Shown here one piece after another: positions 54,474-63,654 of a stretch of DNA of 64,000 nt (position 1 is the stretch's first letter; every line of letters starts with the position of its first letter). Position numbers and translations under genes: made by a program. The DNA is taken from assembly GCF_000350225.1 (NCBI RefSeq), contig NW_005178980.1, forward strand, positions 158,389 to 222,388, in the 5' to 3' direction. Source of the DNA: Chondrus crispus. Taxonomy: Eukaryota; Rhodophyta; Florideophyceae; Gigartinales; Gigartinaceae. Under the pieces are notes generated by a model. It worked only from the letters and a program-made list of their open reading frames with translations, was not told the DNA's origin and did no database searches.

Positions 54474-55481
54474 ATGACTACGACTAGGCGTACGACTCGT
54501 GCAAAGCGCTCTATTGCACAAGCGAGTAGCTCGAGCCATGGTGAACCGTTACATACCCCTGAGTCCCGCACTGTGGCTCCCCCACGCACATCACCGCGTA
54601 GTACTGCTCGGGACTCGCAAAGCACCCCACTACGAAGCGGGAAGCGTCGCGTGCAGCTCGCGACGCCAACCACTCTACATACCCCTCAGTCCCGCCCTGT
54701 GAATCCCCAACAAACGCCAAGGAGCAGTCGTAAACGAGGTTGTCCGCCAACAGATGCCTCACCCACTGCTCAGAACTCGCAAAGCTCAGGATTGCGAGAC
54801 GGGAAGCGTCGCGCCCTTTCTGCGACGCCAGCAACTTCACACACACCACTCTCAACGCCGCCAGACACAACGCAACTCTTTAATGTTCCCATCCGACACA
54901 CTTCACCATGTCTCCCGGATTCTACCATGCGAAATCAACCCAGCCCGACCACAGCGATACGACGATCGCCCCAAAGGCGGTCATCAAGTGTTTCGCTGGA
55001 TTCCGGTACAGTGCAGCGTAAATTGTGGAGCATCCGCTCATTGGTATTTGCAGCCCGAGGGATAGCTGCGGAACCCGAAGTAGCTCCAGCTACCCCAAAT
55101 GCAGCAGAATCTTCACCACCCGAACTGCAAGAAGAAGATGCTCTAGCTACGCCAAATGCCGCAGAATATCGAACACTGGAACATGAAGATGAGTTGTCTA
55201 AATCTAGTAGTGACGCTGAGTACCGTCCCCCTCCGCCCTCTAACACTCGAACGAAAAATGGACCCCCATCGCAACGAAGTCCGGCCAGTCGCAGTGTTGC
55301 GAACAGCGAGACATCACCTTTTAAAAAGAGAGTATACACGTACAAGAGTCGCCGTCGCGGCAAGGGTGTGGAGAGTGTGTTACTTAAACGACGCCGTGCC
55401 CACGCTGATGCGTTCCAAAACATGGAGGTGGATAAGTTAAAATGTTGTATCCATCGCCGTTGTTTTTACAAAGTTGACTGA
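54474..55481 (+). CDS. Transposase N-terminal part: Ser/Thr/Pro-rich basic region with Cys motif
   Basis: I start at the ATG at 54,474 (MTTTRRTTRAK); the frame is open a further 11 codons upstream without an ATG. The first 300 residues are low-complexity, rich in Ser, Thr, Pro and Arg, with three internal repeats of TP-S-RSGKRR or LRDGKRR type. The last 15 residues have LKCCIHRRCF, a CCxxxC motif typical of the start of proteins with the downstream domain. The frame ends at TGA 8 bases into the next frame, so the two are almost certainly one protein separated by a single-base shift. Confidence 0.65.
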   Translation: MTTTRRTTRAKRSIAQASSSSHGEPLHTPESRTVAPPRTSPRSTARDSQSTPLRSGKRRVQLATPTTLHTPQSRPVNPQQTPRSSRKRGCPPTDASPTAQNSQSSGLRDGKRRALSATPATSHTPLSTPPDTTQLFNVPIRHTSPCLPDSTMRNQPSPTTAIRRSPQRRSSSVSLDSGTVQRKLWSIRSLVFAARGIAAEPEVAPATPNAAESSPPELQEEDALATPNAAEYRTLEHEDELSKSSSDAEYRPPPPSNTRTKNGPPSQRSPASRSVANSETSPFKKRVYTYKSRRRGKGVESVLLKRRRAHADAFQNMEVDKLKCCIHRRCFYKVD

Positions 55482-57486
55482 CGCTCGATACGTCAAGGCT
55501 CAAGTGGAACATGTATCTTTGCTGAATAGGGCGGGGAGACGAGCTTATCTGGAGGGCTTGTTGGAAAATAACTCAGGGATGTTTTTCTTCGATGGAAAGG
55601 CGGTGTGTTATAAGTTTCTAGAGAAGTCCCTGCAGTTTTCTAGGGATTTCCAGGGCTCTGTTAAAGGCACACCGTTTAGCAAGAGGAGGTCTTCCTTGAC
55701 TTCTACTGTGAGAAACTCAGAAGCTAATCAACGGGACGCGGTCATATGCTTCCTTGAACGTCTTTCAGAAAGCACAGCCGACCATATGCCCGACCGAAAC
55801 GAACAGCACTTGCCCTATTTCCAAAAAGCCCAGGTCTTCGACATCTTCCTCTCTGAGTTCAGTCGCCTCCATTCGCGCGCCACACCCACGCGAAGCTATT
55901 TTTACGAGACATGGCAAAAGCACGTGCCCAACATCAAGGTGCGGAGGGTGCATAGGTTCACAGTGTGTTCCGAATGCGATCTCATCCGAGACCTGCTCTC
56001 CAAAGCCGGTACTGATGAGTCAGCAACTCGGCTACTTCGTGAGCGAAAACCCACTCACAACGATATGGTTGCAGCGGAGCGGCGCGAGTACCAGAAGAAG
56101 TGTGATAAAGCAGGACTGTATCCTGCTAAGTATTGCTCTATCATTCTGGACGGTGCCGACCAGTCCGCCTTCGGTTTGCCGCATTTCCTCTTCAATACTA
56201 AGCACACAAAGGGGCACAGTATCAAAGTTAAGCTAATTGGAGTGCTTGAACATGGTCCCGTGAAACATCTGTCCCTGTTCACTATGACAGATGAATATGA
56301 GACAGGCGCGAATCACGTACTAGAAGCTCTTCATCGGACGCTGATGGTAAAGGCTGAGAAGGGCCCACTCCCGGACACCCTGTTCGTGCAGGTGGACAAT
56401 TGCACTCGCGAAAATAAGAACAGATACTTCTTCGGATACATGGAATCCCTGGTTGCATGGGGGGTGTTTCAAGAAGTCTTTGTGTCGTTTCTACCAATTG
56501 GTCATACCCATTCTGACATAGACCAAGCGTTCAGCTGCACTGCTCGCCGGCTCAGGCATCATGAGGCTATAACTCTGGAAGACCTGATCACTGAACTCGG
56601 GAAGGCATATAACCCTCCCCCTCACGTTGCTGATCTTCGCCAGATTATAAACTTCTCTGGACTGTGTGACCAAGAAAGGTGTTTGGAAAAGCCTCAACGG
56701 TTTTCCCATTTTCGATATTTCAAGTTTCACCGTGTGGAGGGGATCCCAGAGTATCGTGGCAATTCTTTTAACACTGCATGTTCCGCGCGGGTTGGGTGTA
56801 ACGACGATTGGGGCTCTCTCAAGGTTGGGCAGTGCACCGGAGGCTTCCTGAAATTTGCACCTGACCTTGCCAAAACACCACCGACCGAAGCCACATGTCC
56901 TAACGATCTTGATAAAATCAACACCCGTCTTGTGTCTGAGGAGACACGAGTGAATGACAGGAGAAAGTTAGCCCAGCTACGGCTTCTATGCGACCGCGTG
57001 TATGAATCAAGACTGGAGAGATTCCACTGGAATCTGCGCGACGTATTTGAGATGAAGGGAAAGTATAGAACAGTTACTGATGCGGTTGATGGCTTGCAAG
57101 ACGAAATTGAACATGATGAAGTTGAAATCGAGATGGAAGAACAACCCCTGCAAAACCTCGAATACGAATGTAATGACTTCGTAGCGGTACGCGGTTCTTC
57201 TTGCTCTATAGAAACCGTCCCGTTCTGGGTCGGGCGTGTCATATCAATTCACAAGGACGATGAAGGCGTAACTACGGATCTCACCATCCATTGGTGGGAA
57301 GTGTACAATGGTAAATGTGCCTGGACAGGTAAGTATGCACCCTCTAGGTTACATGACATCAGGAAACTGTGGACAGAGTTTGTCAGTGTCGCAACTGTTT
57401 TGTCCAGGTTTTCGGAGTTGAAGAAATCGAAAGAGATCAGCGCAGCAGCGGCGAGGCAAATTAGGCAGGCTCTTGGAGTTGCGTGA
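55474..57486 (+). CDS. DDE-like transposase candidate (DUF7869-type domain)
   Basis: A 670-codon intact frame. A cysteine pair (C165-SEC168) precedes the core. The core has three acidic blocks spaced like an RNase H-fold transposase: IILDGADQSAF (D226/D229), LFVQVDNCTRENKNR (D308 with N309, E313-N-K-N316) and LPIGHTHSDIDQAFS (D348/D350). This VDNC-ENKN-GHTHSDID signature is that of the DUF7869 family, common in eukaryotic genomes and often repeat-associated. As the only DDE-like protein inside a transposon with precise ends it is the best candidate for the mobilising enzyme. The C-terminal region has a chromo/Tudor-like stretch (VAVRGSSCSIETVPFWVGRV, then TIHWWEVYNG) that may read histone or protein marks. 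Translation probably needs a +1 shift from 54,474-55,481, or this copy has a one-base mutation there. Confidence 0.75.
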   Translation: MTDARYVKAQVEHVSLLNRAGRRAYLEGLLENNSGMFFFDGKAVCYKFLEKSLQFSRDFQGSVKGTPFSKRRSSLTSTVRNSEANQRDAVICFLERLSESTADHMPDRNEQHLPYFQKAQVFDIFLSEFSRLHSRATPTRSYFYETWQKHVPNIKVRRVHRFTVCSECDLIRDLLSKAGTDESATRLLRERKPTHNDMVAAERREYQKKCDKAGLYPAKYCSIILDGADQSAFGLPHFLFNTKHTKGHSIKVKLIGVLEHGPVKHLSLFTMTDEYETGANHVLEALHRTLMVKAEKGPLPDTLFVQVDNCTRENKNRYFFGYMESLVAWGVFQEVFVSFLPIGHTHSDIDQAFSCTARRLRHHEAITLEDLITELGKAYNPPPHVADLRQIINFSGLCDQERCLEKPQRFSHFRYFKFHRVEGIPEYRGNSFNTACSARVGCNDDWGSLKVGQCTGGFLKFAPDLAKTPPTEATCPNDLDKINTRLVSEETRVNDRRKLAQLRLLCDRVYESRLERFHWNLRDVFEMKGKYRTVTDAVDGLQDEIEHDEVEIEMEEQPLQNLEYECNDFVAVRGSSCSIETVPFWVGRVISIHKDDEGVTTDLTIHWWEVYNGKCAWTGKYAPSRLHDIRKLWTEFVSVATVLSRFSELKKSKEISAAAARQIRQALGVA

Positions 57487-58107
57487 TATGCTGGGTGGCC
57501 TCCGCTACTCGGTGGTCAGCTTGACGCAGTCAGATACGGTAGTGAGGGTGCAATGCCCTGGTAAACTTTGGTAAACGTGGGTGCAGCAGTACCAAAGGCC
57601 GGTTGCGACGCACCCTGGGTTTGACCAAAGATATTCATATCAGCTGAGCCTACAGCAGTAACTGGCAAAAGAGCATCTGACTGCCTCCAGTCTCTCTACT
57701 GCAATATATATGCCACAAATGCGCATTACCATAGATATTTCTCCAGCGCACACCCCACCATACTGCAACGTTAGTTGTTTGAGGCCCGACATGTAGTTCG
57801 TTGATGTGAGCAAGTAGCGAAGGTTCCTTCGAGGCAGACATAACTTTTATTTCTCTTCAACCTTTCCTAGATCTACGAAATGCACATATTAAGCCGGAAC
57901 AAATTACCAATATGTATTATCACGAAGCCACACTCCCTTGATGATATTGACCACCTTATCAATTGACTTGGCAGTGGCTGGATGTGCAATCAACGGTACG
58001 GCCGATGGGTTCGACCTCACCAGTGAGGGGGGGTTGTCCACCTTCAGCTCCTGATTTTCTGTCAGACGAATATCGGCTGGGAGTTTATCTCCCAATTTGA
58101 CTTGGGC
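57487..58107. other. Downstream subterminal region of the 9-kb transposon
   Basis: About 620 bp between the transposase stop and the right inverted repeat; no gene recognised. A G run lies at about 58,126-58,138 just inside the repeat. Confidence 0.6.
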
Positions 58108-58534
58108 TTGGAGTTCGCGACGCGGGGGGGGGGGGGGACGTGACGATACGGGTCATCGTAGTGGGTCGGGGAGGCTTGAAGTGGGCCACAATCGCCAACT
58201 TCGAGCAAGTCCAGACAGAATTTAGGATTAAATTCTGTCGGCAGATTGTGAACAGGTATCAAATTTTTATATAACATAAATTGTACTGCAATTTCCAAGT
58301 AAAATTGTATGATAATTTTTTTGATTTGGCCTATACAGAACCCCCCATCCCCCAGATTTAGAGAGTACATGTTGGACGATAACTTCTAAACTATTTTGGT
58401 TTGTCCACTTCTGTTTTCTGCATATCACTACTACTGCTCTAAGCTTTACAACCATATAAAAATATGTGGAATCCGAAGGGGTGCCCCTAGTACTGTTTGG
58501 TATCCCAAATTCTGGTTACCACCAAACCAGTGTT
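58108..58534. repeat. Right terminal inverted repeat of the 9-kb transposon
   Basis: About 427 bp, inverse of 49,453-49,880. It ends CCAGTGTT before the ACTG duplication. Confidence 0.92.
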
Positions 58535-58538
58535 ACTG

Positions 58539-59732
58539 ACGTACGGCTATAATTGCACGGCGAACAGGATGATCGGTATGCGACCGTTCGACCTGGTATT
58601 ATCCCGGACCCCGAGTCCGTTATCCCTGCAACAAACGCCGCTGTCGGACCCATCCGCCTCAAGGGCGCAGTTCAAGATCCGCTACCTAGCGTGGCTCCGC
58701 AGCCTGATGTCGACGGCCAGCCGCCACTTGCTGGCCGGACAGGAGCGGTATAAGAACGATTTCGATAATCGGATACGCCACCCCACCCCGGACTATCGGG
58801 TGGGGGATCAAGTACTCGTGAACCGCGAGGCCGCGCTACGGTCCGAAGAGAAAACGGACAAGGACCGGGTTAACAATAAGCTCGCACCGCGGACCGAGGG
58901 ACCCTTCCCTGTCGTACAGGTGGACGACCACACCGTCACCATATTACGGGGGACGGGACTGAAAGACCGGCTCTCTCGTGACCGAGTTGTCAAGGCACCC
59001 CCGTTGAGGAGCAACGTGGAGGATCCCTCGCTGGAACGGATGGAGTCAGACGGGGAGGACAGTAACCTCCCCGAAGCTACCGCCTCAGAAGGGACCCTCG
59101 CTACACCGGCGACCGCGAAGTTGCGCACGCCGGGATTGATGGACGCTGTAACCAGTGGGGGAATCGAGGACAACCGCTCGAGACTCGCTGGGTACCGCTC
59201 TCAGGTCGAGATAACGGAGAATCCGCTGCGTGGGGAAGAATCAGACTCGCGCCCTGCTACGCGCGCGCGAACTGCGAGGGAGGGCCCTATAGCACCCGAG
59301 CCAACAGTGGCCCCTACGGACCCACCCGCGCCTCGCCGCGTTGCCCCCTCCGCTCCTCTGGCGATCGGCCCCGCTCACCGCGCGTTCATCGCGTCGGGTG
59401 CCACACGTCTTGCCGCGAAGTGCACGTTCCAACCCGATGCCTTCTGCGTGCCAAATACCTCACCAGTGGCTGAGTCCTTACCTCCCGTTAATAACGCAGG
59501 AGACCTCACAGACGCTTACGTCGTACATTCGCTAACCGGGCACGGACCGGGAGATGACGGGCTCCCCCTGTTTCGCGTACGTTGGTATGGGTACAGCGAC
59601 GCCGAGTCGACCTGGGAGCCCGCCCGCCATATCGACTACAATAGGGTCGCGCGATACTGCCGGAAAAAGCGGATCCCAATCCCCGACCGCGCGCTATGGG
59701 CTCATCCCGACAGCGTCGGACTCGGGAATTAA
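58539..59732 (+). CDS. Gypsy integrase C-terminal domain and chromodomain
   Basis: Continuation of the integrase frame after the DNA transposon. It begins with the conserved end of the core (RMIGMRPFDLVLSR), then the C-terminal SH3-like GPY/F module (VGDQVLVNREAAL, then LAPRTEGPFPVVQVDD). An acidic, Pro-rich linker leads to a chromodomain: AYVVHSLTGHGPGDDG, FRVRWYGYSDAESTWEP and HIDYNRVARYCRKK. Chromodomains in chromoviral integrases direct insertion to chromatin with particular histone methylation. Stop TAA 59,730-59,732. This part has no breaks. Confidence 0.9.
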   Translation, partial: TYGYNCTANRMIGMRPFDLVLSRTPSPLSLQQTPLSDPSASRAQFKIRYLAWLRSLMSTASRHLLAGQERYKNDFDNRIRHPTPDYRVGDQVLVNREAALRSEEKTDKDRVNNKLAPRTEGPFPVVQVDDHTVTILRGTGLKDRLSRDRVVKAPPLRSNVEDPSLERMESDGEDSNLPEATASEGTLATPATAKLRTPGLMDAVTSGGIEDNRSRLAGYRSQVEITENPLRGEESDSRPATRARTAREGPIAPEPTVAPTDPPAPRRVAPSAPLAIGPAHRAFIASGATRLAAKCTFQPDAFCVPNTSPVAESLPPVNNAGDLTDAYVVHSLTGHGPGDDGLPLFRVRWYGYSDAESTWEPARHIDYNRVARYCRKKRIPIPDRALWAHPDSVGLGN

Positions 59733-61095
59733 GCCGGTTAGAGCGCGGCCCTGTACTCCCCTGATGAGGTACGAGGGCCAACTGTACGGCCCCATGGAAA
59801 CGCGCAATGGGTCGGCGCGAACCGCCTCCGGGGCCACTCCGCCAGCCAACCACGGCCGCCCACCTGTGACATTTGATTTTTCGAGTTTTGATTTTTTTGA
59901 AGTGGGATTATTTTCGCTAATTTTTTGGGAAGCTCCCCTGCCGGACGAGGACGGACCACCGACCCGTCCCGTCGGTTTTTGTTGGCAGTGTCTCCTCCCC
60001 AGCCGTACGGCGGGTACTTACCCGACCCTCCGCTCGGGGACGGCAACCGCGCGCGCCCCGGCGCGAACAACCCGGTGGACTGCTACCCCTTTTCCCGCAG
60101 AGGGGGCGAATTCTTCTACTCGGTCAACGAGGTAATTACCGCTGTCGGAGCGTGCTCATCACCCCCCTCCGCTGGGAGGCGGGGAAATTGTTCTCCTCGT
60201 TGGACGAGACCGTCCCCGCTGCTATAGCGTACTCGCTATCCCTTTGCCCGCAAAGGGGGCGAATTATTCTACTCGTATCCCGGGGCCTCCACCGCTTCTA
60301 TATCGCACTCAGTCCCCCCCACCCCTTTCTCGGGAGGTGCGGTAAATGTTCCACTCGGTTAACGAGGTACTCCCCGCTTTCAGAGCGTGCTCGCCACCCT
60401 CCTCCCTTGGGAGGTGGGGAAGTTGTTCCCCTCGTTGGACGAGACCGTCCCCGCTGTTATAGCGTACTCGCTACCCCCTTTCCCGCAAAGGGGACGCACT
60501 CTTCCACTCGGTCAACGAGGTAATTACCGCTTTCAGAGCGTGCTCATCACCCTCCTCCGCTGGGAGGTGGAGAAATTGTTCTCCTCGTTTGACGAGACCG
60601 TCCCCGCTGTTATAGCGTACTCGCTACCCCTTTCCCGTGAAGGGGGCGAACTCTTCTACTCGGTCAACGAGGTAATTACCGCTTTCAGAGCGTGCTCATC
60701 ACCCTCCTCCGCTGGGAGGTGGGGAAATTGTCCTCCTCGTTTGACGAGACCGTCCCCGCTTTTATAGCGTACTCAGCATCCCTTTGCCCGCAAGGGGGGG
60801 CGAATTATTCTACTCGTATCACGGGGACACCGACCGCGGGACGCGTGCAGTCACCCCCCCGTCAGAGGGAGGGACTCTATTCTCGCGGACCGCGGCTGCC
60901 GCGCCGCATACGGCGTGGCCATCGGCTACCGTGGTTCCGCCTCCTCACCTAGACGGGGAAAGTTCCCCTTCCTACTCTTGATCAAGGGGGTTCTGTCCCC
61001 TACGTACCGCGCGCGAGGAAGCACAAGTGATTCAATTTACTCATTGTCTATCGGACGAGGCACACCACTGGGCCTCCTTAAGGGAAGCCTCGGCC
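59733..61095. other. Repeat-rich non-coding spacer of the Gypsy element
   Basis: No coding frame with recognisable features. It is dominated by tandem repeats (60,085-60,830). The function could be regulatory or packaging-related. Confidence 0.6.
60085..60830. repeat. Tandem repeat array, unit about 152 bp
   Basis: GACGAGACCGTCCCCGCT recurs at 60,203, 60,438, 60,591 and 60,743, giving spacings of 235, 153 and 152. GGTCAACGAGGTAATTACCG occurs in phase with most copies. The first interval has about 82 extra bases. Confidence 0.85.
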
Positions 61096-62772
61096 TCACG
61101 GGTCCCCTTCCTCCTCGTCATCAACGAGAGCCTCTTCCGGCACGGCGTCCACCGCGCCCGCCGTCGTCGACCCCGACACTTCCGTAGGCCCTTCAGCCAC
61201 TGCTACAGCGACCACGCCCTCGCGTCCTGCGGGTGGAGCGGGAACCCCCGCTGCCGCCTCGGGGGCGATGAAGGGCGCGGCCACCCCCGCCTCCTCGCCC
61301 GACGCCTCCTCGGTGACAAGGCGTCGTACCTTCTCCCTCAGGCGGGGGTTGCTGAGCAGCACGCGCAACTCCACGTCCGACATCGATGTCGGGCCGCGAC
61401 TCTCAGCCGCCTCGACCGGCGAGGCACCCGGCTCTCCCACGCCGTCCATGGTCACGTCCACCGCCGCAGAGGCGGTGACCAGTCCCCGATCGCGTCCGAT
61501 ACCGGCTGAATTTGGGAATCCAACCCCGCGTCTCCGCACGCGTGCCACACCGGGCTCCTCACCCGGGACATACTCGCGCCTCCGAATGCGTCCCGCCTCG
61601 CCACCCTCTCCGGCGTCGAGCCCGTCTGCCTCCCTCAAGTATTCGGGCTGTGCAAGAGTGAACGCACCGGCTTCGAGCCGTACCCAATTTCCGCTCTGAA
61701 AATTGCCAGAGTCGTGTCTCCGCCCCGGCGAGTACTGACGGGCGCGCGGGTTATCGAAATGGTGCCCCTGAGTATACGGCACACGAGGCCAGTCGATGGC
61801 CTCGTGGACGTCGAGCAGGCTCTGCACGCGTTCGTGCCGCGCCACTCCGCCGAGGACGTGGGATAGGTCCAACCGACGGAGCCACTCCACCACCGCGTGG
61901 GGGAGGACGTACAACCGCCCGTCGCAGGCCGCCCATAGGAAGCGCTTGGCGACGATGGCGAGCCACTCGCTCAAAAATATCATCCAGCGGGAGGACTGGG
62001 GATCGTCCATGATCCTCAGTCCATAATACACCAAACACGGTGGCAATTCAGCTATGAAGTCCGCAGGGACTTCATACTGAGCAAACCACGCGGGTACCTC
62101 CGGGTACCGCGTGCTGGGCACGTCCCGCTCGAAGGTGGTAATTTCCACCCACTCGTAAGCGACAAACACCCCCATTCGGTTACGCATGCGTCGTTCAAAC
62201 TTCAACTTGCTGTGCATCGAGGGGTCACTCAGTTGCTCCGGACGATCTTCAAACCCTGGAGGGAGGATCGCTTCCCTCCAAGCCAAGAGCGACACAGAGG
62301 GGACTTCCTCCCTTGAGGAGAGATTGTCCAAAATTCGCTTTAAATTAGCGACATAACCACGATCGGCATCACTGCGGTATGCCCAAGTGTCCATATCCCA
62401 TGACCGGGGAAGCAGCCGATTACACGGCGTCCGGCGAATTCTCTGCCGTACTAGTTCCACGAAAGCCACCTTGGCCGCAGTGCTCACCCGCCGGTACCCT
62501 GGTCGTAATAACTCCGGCTCCACCACCAAACGGTGTGTGAAGTCCCGGGACATCACAGCGGAGAAGCTGAGCCCGCCGGGGAGTTCACCCGTCGCGGTCG
62601 CATAGCTCCGCACTACCTCCGCGTCGCGTAAGCCGTCCGCGGACATGAACGGTGCCCTCTCGAAGAGGAGGGCGTCGTCATACATGTTGCGACCCCACAT
62701 CTCGCGCGGACGAGGCCATCCGTCGCCCCTCGAGGCGATTTCTCCCCCAAAAGGGTACCCGAACTCCGCCAT
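61096..62772 (-). CDS. Antisense ORF of the Gypsy element, unknown family, 558 codons
   Basis: An uninterrupted frame on the strand opposite to gag-pol, starting 184 bp inside the 3' LTR. The N-terminal 290 residues are well conserved with the interrupted ORF at 42,298/63,656: DMDTWAYRSDADRGY (127-140), WREAILPPGF, KFERRMRNRMGVFVAYEWVE, PAWFAQYEV (227-235), VYYG (248-251) and FLSEWLAIVAK (266-276). The rest (about 330-558) is Gly/Arg then Ala/Pro/Glu-rich with an acidic end. No known domain, signal peptide or membrane segment recognised. Some plant Gypsy elements carry antisense or extra ORFs after pol, but I cannot link this one to a described family. Being intact while gag and integrase are broken suggests either recent decay or separate selection. 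Confidence 0.75.
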   Translation of the reverse strand: MAEFGYPFGGEIASRGDGWPRPREMWGRNMYDDALLFERAPFMSADGLRDAEVVRSYATATGELPGGLSFSAVMSRDFTHRLVVEPELLRPGYRRVSTAAKVAFVELVRQRIRRTPCNRLLPRSWDMDTWAYRSDADRGYVANLKRILDNLSSREEVPSVSLLAWREAILPPGFEDRPEQLSDPSMHSKLKFERRMRNRMGVFVAYEWVEITTFERDVPSTRYPEVPAWFAQYEVPADFIAELPPCLVYYGLRIMDDPQSSRWMIFLSEWLAIVAKRFLWAACDGRLYVLPHAVVEWLRRLDLSHVLGGVARHERVQSLLDVHEAIDWPRVPYTQGHHFDNPRARQYSPGRRHDSGNFQSGNWVRLEAGAFTLAQPEYLREADGLDAGEGGEAGRIRRREYVPGEEPGVARVRRRGVGFPNSAGIGRDRGLVTASAAVDVTMDGVGEPGASPVEAAESRGPTSMSDVELRVLLSNPRLREKVRRLVTEEASGEEAGVAAPFIAPEAAAGVPAPPAGREGVVAVAVAEGPTEVSGSTTAGAVDAVPEEALVDDEEEGDP

Positions 62773-62942
62773 CTCGGACGGTGCTGCTGCAGGACAAATC
62801 TCGAGACGTTTCCCCCGTTGGCTTTTCGGTAGGCCTCGTCGAAACCTACCCCTAGAGCGTGTCAGGACGGTGAAAGGGTGTCCGGAATCTTCAGCTCCTC
62901 AAAATTTCGCGGAAATTACCGTTCGCGCGGACGCTCTATTTT

Positions 62943-62955
62943 AAGAGGGGGGCTA
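62943..62955 (+). other. Gypsy polypurine tract
   Basis: AAGAGGGGGGCTA directly before the 3' LTR; primes plus-strand DNA synthesis. Confidence 0.8.
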
Positions 62956-63654
62956 TGTAGAGCACTGACCACCCTGCGCAATCGCGGTGCTGTACTGTAG
63001 CACACGCGGAACGCCTCACTATCATAAGTGAGATATGCACCACGTGTAACCGTGTATCCAAACCCCCGCTCGTGTCCGGGTGTAAGCTCCATGGAGCCCT
63101 GTCGAAGTACTGACAGTTCTATCCACGTGTATCCGTGTTATTCCTCACGTTAATCGTGTCATTACCCACGTGTAGTGGTTGTCATACCCCCCAAAAGGAG
63201 TTTCTCCGGCCATCGCTGCCGTCGTTCAATTTAGTAATTTTAGTTTAATTAATTATCGTTCCGACGTCGGCTAGTATGTAGCCGACGTCCGACCCTAAGT
63301 AAATCCTCACGAAGCTTTGGGTCTGCAACTCGGGTTTCTGGAACGGAGTCGTAGCCTCGCGTCGGTCCCCGTCCCACGACGGTACCCTGCGAGCCATCTA
63401 CGTCCCGATTCCCTCCTGTCTCTACCGCGCGCGTCGTCCCGCCACGCCCGGCTCTCCGCGCGACAGCTGTCCCTACCACTCCGCCCCTCCTGGGATCTGT
63501 TTTCCCACTTTTTCCCTTACTTTCCCTACTGCGCTTCGCGCCCGGCCCCGTACCGGTCCCTTACGGGTGGTCTTCCGATAACCCCCTACACGCGCCCCCG
63601 AACGCGCGCGCTCTGCCAGAGGGGGATCCCACCCTTCCCCCTCAGTGCACGACA
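62956..63654 (+). repeat. 3' LTR of the Gypsy element
   Basis: 699 bp, about a dozen differences from the 5' LTR, including a two-base net length change near the CCCCCC run at 63,187-63,196. Confidence 0.95.

Larger units (their letters stand above)
49453..58534. mobile_element. Large DNA transposon carrying a DDE-like transposase and a ParB-methyltransferase gene
   Basis: 9,082 bp inserted in the Gypsy integrase. The ends are AACACTGGTTTGGTGG and its inverse, with the 4-bp duplication ACTG at 49,449-49,452 and 58,535-58,538. Removing the element and one ACTG restores the integrase frame through YTDALTYGYNCTAN, which proves the boundaries. The inverted repeats are about 420 bp and about 97 percent identical by eye. 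Two divergent transcription units point outwards from a 1-kb centre at 53.3-54.4 kb. I cannot assign it to a named superfamily. Confidence 0.93.
43010..63654 (+). mobile_element. Chromodomain Gypsy LTR retrotransposon, 20.6 kb with nested transposon
   Basis: LTRs at 43,010-43,710 and 62,956-63,654 both begin TGTAGAGCAC and end CGACA. The target duplication AATTC is at 43,005-43,009 and 63,655-63,659. Order: LTR, primer site, gag, -1 frameshift site, protease-RT-RNase H, integrase with chromodomain, repeat-rich spacer, antisense ORF, polypurine tract, LTR. Without the 9,082-bp DNA transposon and its 4-bp duplication the element is about 11.56 kb. LTRs are about 98 percent identical by eye. Confidence 0.95.
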
